DNA of 64,000 nucleotides from Alloyangia mangrovi (GCF_002300555.2 NZ_NTHN02000020.1:22495-86494); one strand, 5' to 3'; shown: positions 9,214 to 19,475, counted from the stretch's first letter. Notes: a model not told the origin generated them from the letters alone. A program made the numbers and translations.

Positions 9214-9721
9214 ATGGTGGATCAAAGCGTTCCGAAAATGCAAAAGGCGCGCCGGCGGGGACTCAACCGGCTCGCGCCGCTGCGCAATCTGCTGGTGTCG
9301 CTGCGCCGCGCCTATCTCGTGCACGTCTGGAAGATGGATCTTGATCCGAGCTGCCAGTTCTCGCTGTCGGCCAAGTTCGACCGGACCTTTCCGATCGGCG
9401 TGCATGTCGGCAGGGACACTTACGTCGCCTTCGAGGCGCGGATCCTGACCCATGACATGACGCGCGGGCTCTACCTGCACACGCGAGTGGGCCGGAATTG
9501 CTTTGTCGGCGGGCGGGCGCTGATCCTGCCGGGTGTCGAGATCGGCGACAACAGCGTGGTGGCGGCAGGTGCGGTGGTGACGAAATCCGTCCCCCCCGGG
9601 AAGCATCGTCGCGGGCAACCCGGCACAGATCGTCCGCTCGGGAATCGAGGTGGGGCGGTTCGGACGGTTCGCCTCCGCCGACGAGACCGAAAGCCGGCTC
9701 GCGGCGGCCGGCGAGACCTGA
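9214..9721 (+). CDS. Hexapeptide-repeat acetyltransferase (frameshifted as given)
   Basis: A second left-handed beta-helix acyltransferase in the polysaccharide locus. Repeats include [13 protein letters not shown] and [27 protein letters not shown]. The frame breaks at the C7 run 9591-9597, and removing one C restores [14 protein letters not shown], the usual end of the family, giving 168 residues. The start is uncertain: the ATG at 9214 has no clear ribosome-binding site. Its TGA overlaps the ATG of the next gene at 9721. Confidence 0.78.
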
Positions 9722-10476
9722 TGTTGCAGTCGGGGCCCGGGAACGCTCTGCTCATGATCCTTCTCACCCTCGGTCTCATTCTGGGCGGCGGCATGGTGCT
9801 GGCCTGCTGGGCAGGCGTCGAGCTGCGCTCCGCGCCCCGGCTCGGGGACCGGCCCTTCTCCGTCGCCCTGCCCGAGGGTCGGGCGATCAGGCTCACGATC
9901 CTCGGCACCAGTCTGACCGAGGGAGAGCTCTGGCCGGGCGAGGTGGCGGGCCGTGTGGGCGCCTGCATCGGCCATCCCGTGGCACTCACGGTCGTCGCGA
10001 AAAGCGGCGCCGGGTCGGATTGGGGGATGACGCAGGTGGCGCGGGTCGCGGCAGAGAAACCCGACCTTCTGCTTGTCGAGTTCGCGATCAACGATGCGGA
10101 TGTGACCGAGGGGGTGTCGCTCGGGCGCTCGGCGGAGGCGCATGTTGCGCTTATCCATGCGTTGCGAAGCGCCGCGCCTGGTACGGAGATCGCGCTGATG
10201 ACGATGAGCCCGGCGCAGGGGCTGCGCGGCCTGGTCCGGCCGCGGCTGCGCGCCCACTACCTGCAATATCGGACCCTGGCCAAGGAGATGGGGCTGGGGC
10301 TGATCGATCTTTACCCGAGGTGGCTGGCCCTGCCGCCCTCTGCACGCGGCCTATCGAGGGACGGCCTGCATCCTGACCGGGACACGGCGGCACATCTCAT
10401 TGCCCCGGTGATCACCGAGGCTGTGGCGCAAGCCCTCACAGGGACCGGCTGCAGCGAGGCTCAGCGCAGGTCCTGA
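9721..10476 (+). CDS. SGNH/GDSL-family hydrolase with N-terminal membrane anchor
   Basis: A 251-residue protein with a hydrophobic N-terminus ([21 protein letters not shown]) that is either a signal or an anchor. The hydrolase domain follows: ILGTSLTEG with the nucleophile Ser, EFAINDAD with the block III Asn, and DGLHPD with the catalytic Asp-x-x-His. Such enzymes de-esterify polysaccharides or act as acyltransferase partners, which fits the acetyltransferase it overlaps upstream. Its 3' end overlaps the convergent 10461 gene by 16 bases. Confidence 0.8.
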   Translation: MLQSGPGNALLMILLTLGLILGGGMVLACWAGVELRSAPRLGDRPFSVALPEGRAIRLTILGTSLTEGELWPGEVAGRVGACIGHPVALTVVAKSGAGSDWGMTQVARVAAEKPDLLLVEFAINDADVTEGVSLGRSAEAHVALIHALRSAAPGTEIALMTMSPAQGLRGLVRPRLRAHYLQYRTLAKEMGLGLIDLYPRWLALPPSARGLSRDGLHPDRDTAAHLIAPVITEAVAQALTGTGCSEAQRRS

Positions 10477-10946
10477 ATAAAGCTGTGAAGCCGCTCGATC
10501 AGCGCCTGATGCGCCGGGCTGGGGGCGCTGTCTTCGCCGGCAGACTCAAGCCCGGCCGCCAACAGGAGCCGTTCGAGCTCGCCCTGTTCGAAGGCGACGT
10601 GCACGCCGCGCAGGCCCTTCACGTGGCGGACCGTCGCCATCTGGTGGTCGTTGCGGTGCTCACCGAGCGCGGCGCGCCGGGGAAACAGGATCAGCGGCTT
10701 TCCGAAGCGCCGCGCCGAAAGGATCGAGCCGATTCCGGCGTGCGAGACCACGACCCGCGCTTCACCGAAGAGCGCGCTGAACTCCTGCGGTGCGAGCGTC
10801 CGGCGCGCGTCGAGATTGGCCCAATGTCCCGTGAGCGAGGCGCCGACCTGGGCGATCACCGGCTCGCCGAGCCGCGGGGCGATCGCGTCCAGTGCATCGA
10901 TCAGCCGCGGGAAGGGCAGCTGGGTGCCGACGGTTGCGAAGATCAC
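10461..10946 (-). CDS. Alg13/PssE-like glycosyltransferase catalytic subunit
   Basis: A 161-residue GT28 C-terminal-type domain: [19 protein letters not shown] at the N-terminus, and [25 protein letters not shown], the donor-binding motif of Alg13, PssE and EpsF. The start is a GTG at 10946, overlapping the upstream Alg14-like stop as GTGA; longer frames only add low-complexity Arg/Pro sequence. In rhizobia PssE with PssD forms the glucuronosyl transferase that adds the second sugar of the exopolysaccharide. The pair here would do a comparable step at the inner membrane. Confidence 0.85.
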   Translation of the reverse strand: MIFATVGTQLPFPRLIDALDAIAPRLGEPVIAQVGASLTGHWANLDARRTLAPQEFSALFGEARVVVSHAGIGSILSARRFGKPLILFPRRAALGEHRNDHQMATVRHVKGLRGVHVAFEQGELERLLLAAGLESAGEDSAPSPAHQALIERLHSFIQDLR

Positions 10947-11392
10947 AGGATGGACCCGGCGTATTCGACCTGCGCCTCCCGGGCCACGTGTTCCCACTGG
11001 CTTAGCCGCAGGTGCGCGACATGGCGGGCGAGCCGCCCGGAGGTGGACAGGCAGTCGGCGTTGGCGACGCTGTCGATCCACACCCCCTTGGCGCCGACCA
11101 GACGCCCGGCGACAAGGGCAATGAGCCCCGGCAGCGCCCCGGTGGTGACAACGACGTCGGGGCGCTCACGCAGCACGATGCGGCAAACCGCGGCAAAGCA
11201 GCGGACCGCCGCGCGCGGGGTGCTTTGGCTGCAGTCGGGGATGATCGCGGCGGGCAGGGCGCCGAAATCGTCCGGCAAGCCCTGCAGCGTGGTGAGAAAG
11301 AAGACGTTCTCGCCGTCGAAGGCGTGGCGGATCCGCTGAAGCTGTTGCCAATGCCCTCCCGCCGAGGCAACCGCGAGGATCTTTTTCGACAA
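10943..11392 (-). CDS. Alg14/PssD-like glycosyltransferase membrane subunit
   Basis: A 149-residue protein of the oligosaccharide biosynthesis Alg14 family. It has ILAVASAGGHWQQLQRIRHA at the N-terminus and VVVTTGALPGLIALVAGRL in the middle, which anchors and positions the Alg13-like partner encoded next. The start is taken as TTG at 11392 because AGGAG at 11400-11404 lies seven bases upstream and the length then matches PssD. Upstream extensions are Arg/Pro-rich and not family-like. It is coupled to the downstream gene by a GTGA overlap. Confidence 0.83.
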   Translation of the reverse strand: MSKKILAVASAGGHWQQLQRIRHAFDGENVFFLTTLQGLPDDFGALPAAIIPDCSQSTPRAAVRCFAAVCRIVLRERPDVVVTTGALPGLIALVAGRLVGAKGVWIDSVANADCLSTSGRLARHVAHLRLSQWEHVAREAQVEYAGSIL

Positions 11393-11593
11393 TTCCAATC
11401 TCCTTCTCGAAAATGCCGAGCGGCGGCCGGGGCCGGGCGTCGATCTTCTGAAATCTGATACTGGAATGAACAGACCTGGGCGCGGGCAGAGGGAGGCGGT
11501 TTGCCTGGGCGCCGGCGCGAGGTCGATCAAGGATACACCAGGACGGCAGTCGACTTAAGCGGTTTCACATGCGGCGCGGCGCTCCGCCGCCGG

Positions 11594-11866
11594 TCAGACC
11601 CGCGCGCCCTTGTGGCGGATGGCGCAGCCAACCAGCCCGGCGAGAAGGCCGATGATCGTCGAGACGCTGTATTCCAGCGTGGTGATCGGCACATGCGCGG
11701 AATGGTGCCCGCCGAGAACCAGCGGCGAGAGCACCCCGATCGCGCCGCCGAGGATCATCGCGACGATCCAGTTGCGCGTCGTCATGCCGAGCGCGACACC
11801 CAGGATGCCGGGCAGCCCGAGGATGCTGCCCCCGATGGTGCCGAGAAGATCAAGCAGGCTCAGCAT
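11594..11866 (-). CDS. Small glycine-rich membrane protein
   Basis: A 90-residue protein with three hydrophobic, glycine-rich stretches (for example LGTIGGSILGLPGILGVALG and STIIGLLAGLVGCAIRH). It has a good AGGGAG ribosome-binding site ahead of its ATG. No family is recognised. It lies immediately downstream of napC on the same strand, but whether it belongs to the nap operon cannot be decided. Confidence 0.55.
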   Translation of the reverse strand: MLSLLDLLGTIGGSILGLPGILGVALGMTTRNWIVAMILGGAIGVLSPLVLGGHHSAHVPITTLEYSVSTIIGLLAGLVGCAIRHKGARV

Positions 11867-11929
11867 GGTCGTGTCTCCCTAGTTTGCTGGCGCGGCGGGC
11901 TGTAGCGGCCCGCGCCGGCGCCTTTTGGA

Positions 11930-12644
11930 TCAATCGGCGGAAATGCCCAGGTAGGACTTGATCGAAGCGACATCGACACCGCCCGAGCCGTCCTGCAGCT
12001 TGCTCTGCGCGAGGGTCTCGACGACGTGCTGGTACTCCTCGAGATAGCCCGGCGCGAGGTCATGCGCGATGCCCTGGTGGCAGTCGATGCAGGTCATGTT
12101 CTCGTCGACCGCGCGCTGGTGGTTCTGTGCGGCCCGGGTCTCCTGGATGGTGAAATCCATGTACTCGAAGGCATGGCAGTTGCGGCATTCGCGGCTGTCG
12201 GTGGCCTTCATCTTCTTCCACACCGCCGCGGCCATCTCGAGCCTCCGGTGCTCGTATTTCTCCGAAGTATTTATGGTGCCCATCACCTCGTGGTAGACGT
12301 CCTTCACCGCCATGACCTTGGCCTTCATCTTGTACTGCCACTCGTGCGGGACGTGGCAGTCCGAACAGATCGCCCGCACCCCGGAGTGATTGTTGTAATG
12401 GACGGTCTGGCGGTACTCGCCGAGGTTGGTCTCCATCGAGTGGCAGGAGGTGCAGAACTCCTCGGTGTTGGTCAGCTCCAGCGACCAGTGGAAGCCGCCC
12501 CAGAAGAGGATGCCCCCCCAGAAAGCCCGCGATCAGCAGGAAGCCGGCGCTGAATAGGCCGGTGGGGCTCCAGAAAGCGTCCCAGATGCGCAGCAGGATG
12601 TTGCGTCGGCCGGGCTTGTCCCCGTGCATGTTTTTGTCCGGCAT
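11930..12644 (-). CDS. napC: NapC, tetraheme membrane quinol dehydrogenase (frameshifted as given)
   Basis: A NapC/NirT-type cytochrome c that passes electrons from quinol in the inner membrane to periplasmic NapAB. The N-terminal membrane segment (PTGLFSAGFLLIAGFLG) is followed after the break by four CxxCH haem sites: CTSCH, CSDCH, CRNCH and CIDCH. The frame breaks at the C7 run 12513-12519; removing one base gives a continuous 237-residue protein ending SIKSYLGISAD. GGGAG precedes the ATG at 12644. It is the last gene of napFDAGHBC, and the break is probably a sequence error. Confidence 0.92.
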
Positions 12645-12671
12645 GTCGTCTCTCCCGGTTGGGTCGTTGCG

Positions 12672-13115
12672 TCAGCGCGAGATGCTGGAGGCTTCGAAGT
12701 CGTTGCCGACAAGCGCCGGCGCATCCGCCTGCGGAACGTGGCACTGGGTACAGAACCAGCGGGTGCCGGCCACCGTGTCGAGCTGGTTGCCGTTGCGGTC
12801 GAGGTAATGGGTCATCGACAGCGTCGGGGCGCCGCGGTCGCCGGCGTTGGTCCAGTCGTGGCAACTCAGGCACTGGTTGGTGCGCAGGTCGATCTGGTAC
12901 TGGGTCATGGAATGGGGGATCGTCGGCGGCTGCTGGCGATAGTTGCGCACCTCGCGGCCCAGCTGCTGCGGGTAGACCTCGGGCGGCTCGAGCTCCTGGT
13001 CGACGGCCGCGCCGCGCAGGGAGTGGATGCCTCCAGTCGTCTGGGCCACGACCAGCCCCGCGACCAGCAGGGGCGAGGCGAAGGCGGCGATCTTCGCGAT
13101 GACCGTCAGTTTCAT
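12672..13115 (-). CDS. napB: NapB, diheme cytochrome c subunit of periplasmic nitrate reductase
   Basis: A 147-residue protein with an N-terminal signal peptide (MKLTVIAKIAAFASPLLVAG...) and two haem motifs, CLSCH and CTQCH. The NapB hallmarks PPTIPHSM and NQCLSCHDW are present, along with CTQCHVPQADAP. It transfers electrons from NapC to the molybdenum subunit NapA in the periplasm. The start at 13115 is set by AAGGAG upstream and by the signal peptide. Confidence 0.95.
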   Translation of the reverse strand: MKLTVIAKIAAFASPLLVAGLVVAQTTGGIHSLRGAAVDQELEPPEVYPQQLGREVRNYRQQPPTIPHSMTQYQIDLRTNQCLSCHDWTNAGDRGAPTLSMTHYLDRNGNQLDTVAGTRWFCTQCHVPQADAPALVGNDFEASSISR

Positions 13116-13152
13116 GGGCGCTCTCCTTAGTTGTCTCGCAGGGGAAATCCCC

Positions 13153-14058
13153 TCAGGCGGCGGTTGTCCCGGAGCGTTCCGGCGGTGGCAGGGCTTCGAC
13201 GTGCTGGTCGAAGCGGTGGGTGAACTCGAAGACGTTGACCGAGCAGACATCGACGCAGCGGCCACAGTTGGTGCAATCGGGCGAGAGGATCAGCGGCGTC
13301 TCGCCGTCCTTGCCTCGCAGTGCCGGGGCGATGACGTGGTTCTCGGGGCAGACCGCGAAGCAATCCATGCAGTCGTCGCAGGCGGCGCGCCGCGGTGCGC
13401 TGACCCGCAGCAGGCTGTATGTGCCCAGCAGGCCATAGAAGGCGCCGACCGGGCAGAGATGCCCGCACCATCCCCGGCGCGAGACCAGCAGATCGAAGAG
13501 GAAGACCAGCGCCACCAGCGCCCAGGCAAAGCCCATGCCGAAGACCAGCCCGCGGTGCAGCATGGTGATCGGGTTGACCACCTCCCAGGCGATGGTGCCG
13601 GTCAGCGCCGAGACGATCAGCACCATGGCCAGCAGCCAGAGCCTTGTATGACGCTTGGGCTGCCAGCCCTTCTGCAGGCCGAGCGTCTCGTGCAGCCAAT
13701 GCGCGGCGTCGGTCACCGGATTGATCGGGCAGACCCAGGAGCAATAGACCCGCCCGCCGATCAGCGCGTAGGCGGCGAGCACGATCAGCGCGCCGATGAG
13801 GGCGGTGAGCTCGGGCCAGTGCCCGGCGACAAGGCTCTGCGCCAGCACCAGCGGGTCGGTCAGCGGCAGGACGCCGAAGGTCCGCGAGCCGGCCAGCGTG
13901 CCGGCCACCCACCAGAGACCTAACCACGGCCCGAGCAGGAAAAGCCCCAGGAAGAAGGCCTGGGACAGCCGCCGCAGGACGAGGAAACGGTGCGCGGGCC
14001 ACCACCCCTTGAGGCGGGTCGCCTCCTCGCCGACCGGGAGTTTCATCGTCTCCTTCAT
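13153..14058 (-). CDS. napH: NapH, membrane iron-sulfur quinol oxidase component
   Basis: A 301-residue protein with four membrane segments, CP motifs in [12 protein letters not shown] and [11 protein letters not shown], and two C-terminal 4Fe-4S ferredoxin motifs ([13 protein letters not shown] and [13 protein letters not shown]). NapH with NapG forms an alternative electron path from quinol, mainly ubiquinol, to NapC or NapB. The ATG at 14058 overlaps the napG stop as ATGA, so the start is [10 protein letters not shown]. Confidence 0.93.
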   Translation of the reverse strand: MKETMKLPVGEEATRLKGWWPAHRFLVLRRLSQAFFLGLFLLGPWLGLWWVAGTLAGSRTFGVLPLTDPLVLAQSLVAGHWPELTALIGALIVLAAYALIGGRVYCSWVCPINPVTDAAHWLHETLGLQKGWQPKRHTRLWLLAMVLIVSALTGTIAWEVVNPITMLHRGLVFGMGFAWALVALVFLFDLLVSRRGWCGHLCPVGAFYGLLGTYSLLRVSAPRRAACDDCMDCFAVCPENHVIAPALRGKDGETPLILSPDCTNCGRCVDVCSVNVFEFTHRFDQHVEALPPPERSGTTAA

Positions 14059-14870
14059 TCGCCCGCTCCTGGCAGCGTGAAGCTGGGCTCGAAGCCACCC
14101 GGCGCGGCAAGGTTGTCGGTGCCCGGCCCGGGCAGGCGGTCGGGCAGGTCGATCACCCCTTCGACCAGCGGGCCGCCGTGTTCCTCCATTTCCTCCCAGC
14201 CCTTGCGGTAGTGCTCGGCCGGCGCGCCGCGCGCGAGGCGCAGCGGCAGCACCTTGATCGCCGCCTCGGGCAGCACGCAGCTCTTCTCGCACTTGCCGCA
14301 GCCGGTGCAGTGCTCGGCGTGCACCGTGGGGGCGAAGATTGCGTGATGCCCCGAGCGCTCGTTGTGCGACAGCTCGAGGGTGATCGCCGCGTCGATCACC
14401 GGGCAGACCCGGTAGCAGACGTCGCAGCGCAGCCCGAGGAAGTTGAGGCAGTTCTCCTGGTCGACCAGGACGGCGGTGCCCATGCGGGCGTCGTCGATAT
14501 TGGTGAGCGCCGGGTCGAGCGCGCCGGTGGGGCAGGCGGTGACGCAGGGGATGTCGTCGCACATCTCGCAGGGCACGTCGCGGGCGGTGAAGAAGGGCGT
14601 ACCGGTGGCGGGGCCGTCGGCGCCCAGCTCCGCAAGTGCCAGCGTGTCATAGGGGCAGTCCCGAACGCAGAGCCCGCAGCGGATGCAGGCACCGAGGAAA
14701 TCGGTTTCGGGCAGGGCGCCGGGCGGGCGCAGCGCCTCGGCCGGGAGCGCCCGTGCATCCCGCGCCAGCCAGACCAATGCGCCGCCCGCCAGTGCGCAGC
14801 CACCCGCCATCCGCGCGGTGTCCATCAGGAACCTGCGGCGTTGCGGCGACAGCGGCGTGGCGGCGGGCAT
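14055..14870 (-). CDS. napG: NapG, periplasmic ferredoxin-type protein
   Basis: A 271-residue protein with a twin-arginine signal ([17 protein letters not shown]) for folded export. Four 4Fe-4S clusters are visible as [35 protein letters not shown] and [11 protein letters not shown]. It pairs with NapH to deliver electrons to the nitrate reductase. It lies between napA (52-base gap) and napH (ATGA overlap). Confidence 0.94.
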   Translation of the reverse strand: MPAATPLSPQRRRFLMDTARMAGGCALAGGALVWLARDARALPAEALRPPGALPETDFLGACIRCGLCVRDCPYDTLALAELGADGPATGTPFFTARDVPCEMCDDIPCVTACPTGALDPALTNIDDARMGTAVLVDQENCLNFLGLRCDVCYRVCPVIDAAITLELSHNERSGHHAIFAPTVHAEHCTGCGKCEKSCVLPEAAIKVLPLRLARGAPAEHYRKGWEEMEEHGGPLVEGVIDLPDRLPGPGTDNLAAPGGFEPSFTLPGAGE

Positions 14871-14922
14871 GACGGACCTCCTCTGGCGTCTCCCGTGGCG
14901 TGATGCGGGGCCCGGGCGGGAC

Positions 14923-17415
14923 TCAGACGCGCTCGACCTTGCAGGCGCACTTCTTGAAGTCGGTCTGCTTCGAGAGCGGGCAGGTGGCGTCTAGCGTCAG
15001 CTTGTTGATCAGCTGCCCCTCGTCGAACCAAGGCACGAAGACCAGTCCCTTGGGCGGCTTGTTGCGACCGCGGGTCTCCAGCCGGCTCAGCATCTCGCCG
15101 CGGCGGGTGGAGATACTGATCTCCTGGCCGCGCCGGAGTCCGCGGGCCTCGGCGTCCTCGGGGTGCATGAAGACGACCGCCGCCGGAAAGGCCCGGTGCA
15201 GTTCGGGCACCCGCCGGGTCATCGAGCCGGAGTGCCAATGTTCGAGCACGCGCCCGGTGGAGAGCCAGAGATCATATTCCTCGTCGGGCGCCTCCGGCGG
15301 GGCCTCGTAGGGCGCGAAGATGATCTTGGCCTTGCCGTCCGGGTAGCCGTAGAAAGAGACCTCGGAGCCCTCGGGCACATAGGGATCGTAGCCCTCGCGG
15401 AAGCGGTAGAGCGTCTCCTGGCCATCTACCACGGGCCAGCGGAGCCCGCGCGCCTGGTGGTATTGCTCGAAGGGCGCGAGATCGTGGCCGTGGCCGCGTC
15501 CGAACATGGCGTATTCCTCGAACAGGCCTTTCTGGACGTAGAAGCCGAAATGCTCGGCCTCGACATTGTCGAAACCCTCCGCGGTTTCTTCGGTCGGGTA
15601 TTGGTTCACCTGGCCGTTCTCATAGAGCACCTCGTAGAGGGTCTTGCCGGCCAGCTCGGGTATCTTCGCGACCAGCTCTTCGCCCCAGGCCTCCTCGACG
15701 GTGAAGCGCTTGGCGAATTCCATCAGCTGCCACAGGTCCGACTTGGCCTCTCCCGGCGCCATCACCTGTTGGTGCCAGAACTGCGTGCGGCGCTCGGCAT
15801 TGCCATAGGCACCCTCTTTCTCGACCCACATGGCGGCGGGCAGGATGAGGTCCGCCGACATGGCGGTGACGGTCGGGTAGGCATCCGAAACGGTCACGAA
15901 GTTCTGGGAATTGCGATAGCCCGGCCAGCCTTCCTCGTTGATATTGGCGGCGGCCTGCATGTTGTTGTTGCACTGCACCCAGTAGGCGTTGAGCGTGCCG
16001 TCCTTCAGCGCGCGGTTCTGCGCCACGGCGTGCAGGCCGGGCTTGTCGGGAATGGTGCCCTCGGGGAGCTTCCAGATCTCCTCGGCATGGGCGCGGTGCT
16101 CGGGGTTCGTGACCACCATGTCGGCGGGCAGGCGATGCGAGAAGGTGCCCACCTCGCGCGCGGTGCCGCAGGCCGAGGGCTGGCCGGTCAGCGAGAATGG
16201 CGAGTTGCCCGGCTCGGAAATCTTCCCGGTCAGCAGGTGGACGTTGTAGACCAGCCCGTTCACCCAGGACCCGCGCGTGTGCTGGTTGAATCCCATGGTC
16301 CAGAGCGACATGACCTTGCGGTCAGGGTCGGCGTATTGCTCGGCCAGACGCTCGAGCTGATGCGCCGGAACGCCGGACATCTCGGCGACCTTCTCCAGCG
16401 TGTAGTCCGCGACCGCAGCGGCGTATTCGTCGAAATCGATGGGCGTCAGCTCGCCGGAGTCGGGGTTGGCCGCGGCCTGCTGCAGCGGGTTGGTGTCGCG
16501 CAGCCCGTAGCCGATGTCGGTGGCGGTCTTGGTGATGTTGACGTGCTTTTCCAGGAAGTCCCAGTTCACCGCATCGTTCTGGATGATGTAATTGGCGATG
16601 TAGTTGAGGATCGCGAGGTCCGTCTGCGGGGTGAAGACCATGCCGTTGTCCGCGAGCTCGAAGCTGCGGTGCTCGAAGGTCGACAGCACGTGCACCTGCG
16701 CGCCGGGCTTGGTCAGCCGGGTGTCGGTCAGCCGCGACCAGAGGATCGGGTGCATCTCGGCCATGTTCGAGCCCCAGAGCACGAAGGTGTCGGCCTGCTC
16801 GAAGTCGTCGTAGCAGCCCATCGGCTCGTCGATGCCGAAGGCGCGCATGAAGCCGACCACCGCCGAGGCCATGCAGTGCCGGGCGTTGGGGTCGATGTTG
16901 TTCGACCGGAAGCCCGCCTTCATCAGCTTGGAGGCAGCATAGCCCTCCCAGACCGTCCATTGCCCCGAGCCGAACATGCCGACCGAGGTCGGCCCATTGG
17001 CGGCCAGCGCCGCCTTCCACTTCTCGGCCATGACGTCGAAGGCCTCGTCCCAGCTTACCGGCTCGAACTCGCCGTTCTTGTCGTATTTCCCGCCCGACTT
17101 GCGCAGCATCGGCGTGGTCAGCCGGTCGGTGCCGTACATGATCTTGGACAGGAAATAGCCCTTGATGCAGTTGAGGCCGCGGTTCACCGGCGCCTCGGGG
17201 TCGCCTTGGGTGGCAACGACGCGGCCTTCCTTGGTGCCCACCAGCACCGAGCAGCCGGTGCCGCAGAACCGGCAAGGGGCCTTGTCCCAGCGGATGTCGG
17301 AGTTTCCGGGGGTCTGGGCCAGCGCGGCGGGAGCGAGCGAGATGCCCGCCGCGGCGGCGGTGCTGGCGGCGGCGGTGGCCTTGAGGAAAGTCCTGCGCGA
17401 GTCCGAGATGGTCAT
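14923..17415 (-). CDS. napA: NapA, periplasmic nitrate reductase catalytic subunit
   Basis: An 830-residue molybdopterin (bis-MGD) oxidoreductase that reduces nitrate to nitrite in the periplasm. A twin-arginine signal ([12 protein letters not shown]) is followed by the 4Fe-4S motif [13 protein letters not shown]...CIKGY. The Mo-ligand Cys region reads [18 protein letters not shown], and the C-terminal dinucleotide-binding domain reads [22 protein letters not shown]. The length matches NapA. It is preceded by the dedicated chaperone gene napD (gap 3 bp). Confidence 0.97.
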   Translation of the reverse strand: MTISDSRRTFLKATAAASTAAAAGISLAPAALAQTPGNSDIRWDKAPCRFCGTGCSVLVGTKEGRVVATQGDPEAPVNRGLNCIKGYFLSKIMYGTDRLTTPMLRKSGGKYDKNGEFEPVSWDEAFDVMAEKWKAALAANGPTSVGMFGSGQWTVWEGYAASKLMKAGFRSNNIDPNARHCMASAVVGFMRAFGIDEPMGCYDDFEQADTFVLWGSNMAEMHPILWSRLTDTRLTKPGAQVHVLSTFEHRSFELADNGMVFTPQTDLAILNYIANYIIQNDAVNWDFLEKHVNITKTATDIGYGLRDTNPLQQAAANPDSGELTPIDFDEYAAAVADYTLEKVAEMSGVPAHQLERLAEQYADPDRKVMSLWTMGFNQHTRGSWVNGLVYNVHLLTGKISEPGNSPFSLTGQPSACGTAREVGTFSHRLPADMVVTNPEHRAHAEEIWKLPEGTIPDKPGLHAVAQNRALKDGTLNAYWVQCNNNMQAAANINEEGWPGYRNSQNFVTVSDAYPTVTAMSADLILPAAMWVEKEGAYGNAERRTQFWHQQVMAPGEAKSDLWQLMEFAKRFTVEEAWGEELVAKIPELAGKTLYEVLYENGQVNQYPTEETAEGFDNVEAEHFGFYVQKGLFEEYAMFGRGHGHDLAPFEQYHQARGLRWPVVDGQETLYRFREGYDPYVPEGSEVSFYGYPDGKAKIIFAPYEAPPEAPDEEYDLWLSTGRVLEHWHSGSMTRRVPELHRAFPAAVVFMHPEDAEARGLRRGQEISISTRRGEMLSRLETRGRNKPPKGLVFVPWFDEGQLINKLTLDATCPLSKQTDFKKCACKVERV

Positions 17416-17418
17416 GGG

Positions 17419-17691
17419 TCAGGTCTCCGGATGGGGGGCGGCGGGGGATGGGCGGTGCGGGAGTTCTTCGAAATGGTGGTAGTTGATGGTCAGCGAGATC
17501 ACGCCGCGGATCTGGTGCAGCGACATGATGATGTCCGAGGCAAAGGCCGCGTCGGTGTCCTCGACCACGACCACCAGACGGCCATCCTCGGTTGCTGCAT
17601 GCACCTCGACGCCTTTGAGTGCTTCCATCTGCGCGCGGGCCGCGGGCAGCGCATCGCGACGGACATGGACAAGGCAGCCGCAGATGTTCAT
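17419..17691 (-). CDS. napD: NapD, chaperone for NapA
   Basis: A 90-residue cytoplasmic protein of the NapD family, which binds the Tat signal of NapA and holds it until cofactor loading is complete. It opens MNICGCLVHVRRD and shows GVEVHAATEDGRLVVVVED. The start at 17691 overlaps the napF stop as ATGA. Longer in-frame extensions overlap napF and are not family-like. Confidence 0.9.
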   Translation of the reverse strand: MNICGCLVHVRRDALPAARAQMEALKGVEVHAATEDGRLVVVVEDTDAAFASDIIMSLHQIRGVISLTINYHHFEELPHRPSPAAPHPET

Positions 17692-18206
17692 GCCCTGCCC
17701 TCCGCGGCGGGTGCGGGCTGCTCGAAGGTCACCGCTCCGGCGGGGCAGGTGGCGGCGCAGTCGCCGCAGCCGGTGCATTGCGCGCTGTCGAGCACCGGCG
17801 CGGCCCGGCCGCCGGTCATCAGGCGGAAGCGGATGGCGCGGGGCTCGCAGGCGTCCTCGCAGGAGCGGCAGGAGATGCCGCCCAGAGAGAGGCAACTGTC
17901 GGTGATGATGGCGCGCCAGGGCCAGTCGGGCACGGCTTGGGCGCTCAGCGCGCCGGTGTCGCAAGCCTCGGCGCAGGCGCCGCAGAAGGTGCAGGCGCCC
18001 TTCGAGAAATCGACGACCGGAGTCGACCGCCCCGCGGGCCCCTCATGGCGGATGATGATCGCTTCGGGACAGGCACTGGCGCAGGCGCCACACCCATTGC
18101 AGAGCTGCGAAAACCCGGTCTGCGCGCCGGGAGGTCTCATCAACGGGGCGGCGGGGCGGGACACTTGCCCCCGCAGGAAGTCGCGTCTGCTGTGCTGGGT
18201 CGTCAT
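17688..18206 (-). CDS. napF: NapF, ferredoxin-type accessory protein
   Basis: A 172-residue cytoplasmic iron-sulfur protein with three 4Fe-4S motifs (CNGCGACASACP, CTFCGACAEAC and CTGCGDCAATCP) and a degenerate fourth Cys set (CRSCEDACEP). NapF assists NapA maturation. It has an RRDFLRG sequence near the N-terminus that resembles a Tat box but no hydrophobic core after it, as is usual for NapF. It is the first gene of the operon; AGGA lies six bases before the ATG. No napE is visible upstream. Confidence 0.92.
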   Translation of the reverse strand: MTTQHSRRDFLRGQVSRPAAPLMRPPGAQTGFSQLCNGCGACASACPEAIIIRHEGPAGRSTPVVDFSKGACTFCGACAEACDTGALSAQAVPDWPWRAIITDSCLSLGGISCRSCEDACEPRAIRFRLMTGGRAAPVLDSAQCTGCGDCAATCPAGAVTFEQPAPAAEGRA

Positions 18207-18279
18207 GGACGTCCTGGCCTTCCGATGTCTCCGCGATCAATCCTGCGGATGCTTTATATGAGTCACAGACTGCCACAGG

Positions 18280-18291
18280 TTGTCCCGACAA
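18280..18291. promoter_or_regulatory. Short palindrome upstream of napF
   Basis: TTGTCCCGACAA has 5-bp arms around two bases and lies in the 258-base gap between napF and the TRAP genes, about 75 bp upstream of napF. It is the only symmetric element I see there; no FNR box is evident. Weak evidence. Confidence 0.25.
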
Positions 18292-18409
18292 GGAAGCTTC
18301 GCGCTGTAGGGGCAGGAATATCGCCGGAAATCCGCCTGTGGCGCGGCGGTGCCCGGGTGTGTCGGTCGGAGGCGTCCGGCACCCTCGGCGCGGCTCATGT
18401 TCGGAATAG

Positions 18410-18437
18410 AAAAAGCCGGAGGCTTGTGGCCCCCGGC
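18410..18437 (-). terminator. Rho-independent terminator of the TRAP operon
   Basis: Read on the minus strand, GCCGGGGGC and GCCTCCGGC form a nine-pair stem (one G-U pair) around CACAA, followed by five T residues. It lies 28 bases after the stop of the TRAP solute-binding protein gene, so it ends that transcript before napF. Confidence 0.8.
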
Positions 18438-18464
18438 AGAATGCAGCGCAGCGCGCGTCCTTGC

Positions 18465-19436
18465 TCAGTCGGCGAAGAGCTCGCGCAGCTTCGCGCCGTG
18501 CTCGGGGCTGGTCGCGAGGATCGGCTTCCAGCCGGACTCCTGCGCAAGAGCGCCGAACTCGGTGGCCGCATCGGCGTCGAGGTCGATCATCTCGATCCCC
18601 GCCTCGATCTGCTTCGCCTTCTCGGCCTCGGCAAGGTCCTGCACCAGCGAGGAGGAGGATTCGGTTTCGATCATCAGCCCCTCGAGGAAGGCCTGCTGCT
18701 CTTCCGACAGCGACTCCCAGGTCTTGAGGCTGAGATAAAGGCCGGTCTCGACCTGGTAGAAGCCGGGGTTCACCCGGGCGCCGGTCTTGTCCTGCCAGCC
18801 AAGGTCGAAGACGCCGATCGAGGGCCAGCCGTAGCCGTCGATCACGCCGCGCTCGAGGGCGGTGTAGACCTCGCCCGGGGCGGTCTGCATCGGCGTGGCG
18901 CCGAGGTCCTTGAAGAACGCCTGGTACACGGGGACCGAGCGCAGTTTCAGCCCGTCGAGCTTGCCGCCTTCGGGCGCTTCGTTGAGGTAGATGTGGTAGT
19001 TGATGCCCTGCGTCAGGCGGCCGAGCCAGTGGATCCGGGCCTTGTCCTCGTGCAACTGGTTCATCAGCGCGTAGCCGCCGTTCTCGCGCAGCTCCGACAT
19101 CGGGCGGGTGGCGAGGGTCATGGCGACGCCCTCGGGCACGAGGCTGGCGTGGAACACGGCGGTGGTGTTGGCGATGTCGACGATGCCATTGCGCAGCGCG
19201 TTGCCGATCTCGAAGGGGGGCATGGCCTCGGGCCCGCCGATCACTTCGATCTTCAGAACGCCTTCACCCTTTGCGTTCACCTTCGAGACGAAGTCCTCGA
19301 AGGGCTTGGCGAAGGTCGTGCCGGGCTGGAAGGCGGTGATGGCGCGCAGCGTGGTCTCTGCCGCGGCGAGCGGGCCGCCGAGCGCGAGGGCTGCCACCAC
19401 GGCCATGCCTGCCGTCTTGAGGGAGCGGATTTTCAT
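18465..19436 (-). CDS. TRAP transporter solute-binding protein (DctP family)
   Basis: A 323-residue periplasmic binding protein with a Sec signal (MKIRSLKTAGMAVVAALALG...AAA). It has the DctP fold: LRSVPVYQAFFKDLGATPM contains the Arg that binds the ligand carboxylate, and GVIDGYGWPSIGVFDLGW is the conserved second-lobe segment. It catches an organic acid for the DctQM permease. The context, next to a CoA ligase and the 2-aminobenzoate/isatin genes, suggests an aromatic or indolic carboxylate, but this is inference. Gene order is Q-M-P with P last. Confidence 0.92.
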   Translation of the reverse strand: MKIRSLKTAGMAVVAALALGGPLAAAETTLRAITAFQPGTTFAKPFEDFVSKVNAKGEGVLKIEVIGGPEAMPPFEIGNALRNGIVDIANTTAVFHASLVPEGVAMTLATRPMSELRENGGYALMNQLHEDKARIHWLGRLTQGINYHIYLNEAPEGGKLDGLKLRSVPVYQAFFKDLGATPMQTAPGEVYTALERGVIDGYGWPSIGVFDLGWQDKTGARVNPGFYQVETGLYLSLKTWESLSEEQQAFLEGLMIETESSSSLVQDLAEAEKAKQIEAGIEMIDLDADAATEFGALAQESGWKPILATSPEHGAKLRELFAD

Positions 19437-19475
19437 TGTTGTTCTCCGGACTGTTGGACTTGGGAAAGGGGCCTG

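Noticed and set aside
15163..18261. A 1032-codon plus-strand open frame opposite napA, napD and napF
   Set aside because: It is antisense to clear, motif-rich genes. Its product is rich in Arg, His, Gly and Val without any domain, as expected for the mirror frame of high-GC coding DNA.
18207..18409. A possible napE upstream of napF
   Set aside because: No frame encoding a single-segment membrane protein of about 60 residues is present on the minus strand here.
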